Below are positions 63,206-64,000 of a stretch of DNA of 64,000 bases, in pieces. The notes beneath the pieces are model-generated. The model worked only from the letters and a program-made list of their open reading frames with translations, was not told the DNA's origin and made no database searches. Numbering within the stretch: the first letter of the stretch is position 1; the number at the start of each line of letters is the position of its first letter. The stretch covers positions 248,001-312,000 of the forward strand of contig NC_041788.1 in the NCBI RefSeq assembly GCF_900090045.1, in the 5' to 3' direction. Made by a program: the position numbers and the translations under genes. This DNA comes from Plasmodium malariae (taxonomy: Eukaryota; Apicomplexa; Aconoidasida; Haemosporida; Plasmodiidae).

Positions 63206-64000
63206 TTAGTTTTGTACGGAATGATAAAATATGTAATTTTTTCTATTTTGAATTTGTGAAGATACATTTTCAGAAGAATTTTCTAATGATTCATTTATTA
63301 CTTCTACATTAATATTTTTGTAATTTTTCTTTATCTTTCTAATATGTCTATCCAAACAATATCCAAGCGTAGAAAACTGTTATTTAAAAGGAAAAAAATC
63401 GATTAATAATTATATATATGTTAAATTTTAAACATCGTGGAAAAAGAATAAATGTTAGAATGTTAGAATATTCATATTTATAAAGGGAACAGTTTCTGTA
63501 TTACTTTATATATAAATATACAAATAAGTATTATTCCAAATGATGCGCAACACACAGATAGAGGAATAAAATATTCTGAATAATCAATTTCAGAATTTTT
63601 ACAGCTCTTCGGTATCCAATCATAAGGTAAAGGATAAGTCCTTAGATTATTTTTTTTCCTTAGGCACCAGTCTTTTTTTTTTTTTGTCCTTCTATTTATG
63701 TTTCAACATTACTTAATATGATCCATAATGATTCTATGTATTTATCCCATAATGTATTATTATTTTGACAGGATCCCCCAGAAGTACAAATTAGTTTTTT
63801 ATTGTTTAACCAATCATTCAAATAATCACACAACGAAGTATTCCCCTTCTCCAATTCATGCCAAATACGAGAATTTTCATAGTATTCAGTTAGCGATAAC
63901 GAAATACTTCTCAGAAGTGGATCACTAGAATCTAAAACACCTGTTAATTTAGCATCGTCTACTCTGCTAAATTTACTGGGATTTTTATAAAAGAATTGAT
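63206..64000 (-). pseudogene. pir: PIR-family gene, 3' part, broken, truncated by the window edge
   Basis: The minus-strand final exon (63376-63206, 57 codons) starts FSTLGYCLDRHIRKIKK and ends FYHSVQN, the typical basic PIR cytoplasmic tail. It is separated by a 128-base intron (63504-63377, gtaata...acag) from exon 2, which extends beyond base 64000. Exon 2 contains SLSLTEYYENSRIWHELEKG, CDYLNDWLNNKK, CTSGGSCQNNNTLWDKYIE and a Cys-bearing membrane-proximal part, then a transmembrane helix (YFIPLSVCCASFGIILICIF) ending IYK. The W/Cys pattern around LNDWL...SGG.C is that of the other PIR type in malariae/ovale-clade parasites. Two lesions are seen: TAA at 63696-63698, and a change of frame across a 13-T run at 63673-63685. 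The second could be a homopolymer miscall. The 5' end is not visible. Confidence 0.8.

Noticed and set aside
1..64000. CRISPR arrays, bacterial operons, tRNA or rRNA genes, transposons
   Set aside because: None of their signatures were seen; the intron-bearing AT-rich genes identify a eukaryotic Plasmodium subtelomere.

Overview
The window is very AT-rich nuclear DNA with long gene-poor spacers. It holds short two- or three-exon genes whose introns of about 115-135 bases have gt...ag ends, plus many degenerate copies of variant-antigen families. This is a Plasmodium subtelomere. The lineage is most likely P. malariae or a close relative: a gene at 56868-57763 on the minus strand has the exon structure, RLLAK export-type motif and conserved core of the fam-m family, which was described from P. 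malariae. The other families (PIR, STP1, two-exon exported proteins) also occur in P. ovale and P. vivax, so the species call rests mainly on fam-m. No telomere repeat tract, rRNA, tRNA or CRISPR was seen.

Layout. 1-8985 is almost gene-free, apart from a decayed fragment with Phe-Asp repeats near 4.3-4.8 kb. 8986-10127 is an intact two-exon exported protein. From about 12.6 to 53 kb the plus strand carries a diverged tandem array of the unit PIR - STP1 - two-exon exported protein. Copy A (12.6-19.6 kb) has an STP1 C-terminal relic and a broken exported gene, and no PIR. Copy B (about 24-39.7 kb) has an intact 523-residue PIR, a broken STP1 and an intact 228-residue exported protein. Copy C (about 41-53 kb) has a broken PIR, a broken STP1 and an intact 290-residue exported protein ending in nine octapeptide repeats. 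Between A and B a minus-strand PIR (20995-22237) is whole except for one stop codon. A fourth, gene-less copy of the exported-gene 3' flank lies at about 55.05-56.03 kb, and a 0.5-kb segment occurs twice (54.33 and 56.24 kb). fam-m (minus strand, two stop codons) follows. 57.8-63.2 kb is featureless. The end of another minus-strand PIR, broken by a stop and a homopolymer frameshift, runs off the right edge.

How the genes fit together. All recognised products belong to the secreted or exported repertoire of an intra-erythrocytic parasite: PIR and STP1 as variant surface or exported antigens, fam-m and the two-exon proteins as exported proteins with an N-terminal hydrophobic exon and an RxL motif. 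They are multigene-family members and not a pathway. Only four genes look intact (8986, 24917, 37146 and 50236). The rest is a graveyard typical of subtelomeric duplication and decay.

Limits. Exons were assigned by eye from frame, splice signals and paralogue comparison. Boundaries of duplicated blocks are approximate. Single-base lesions could be real or assembly errors.
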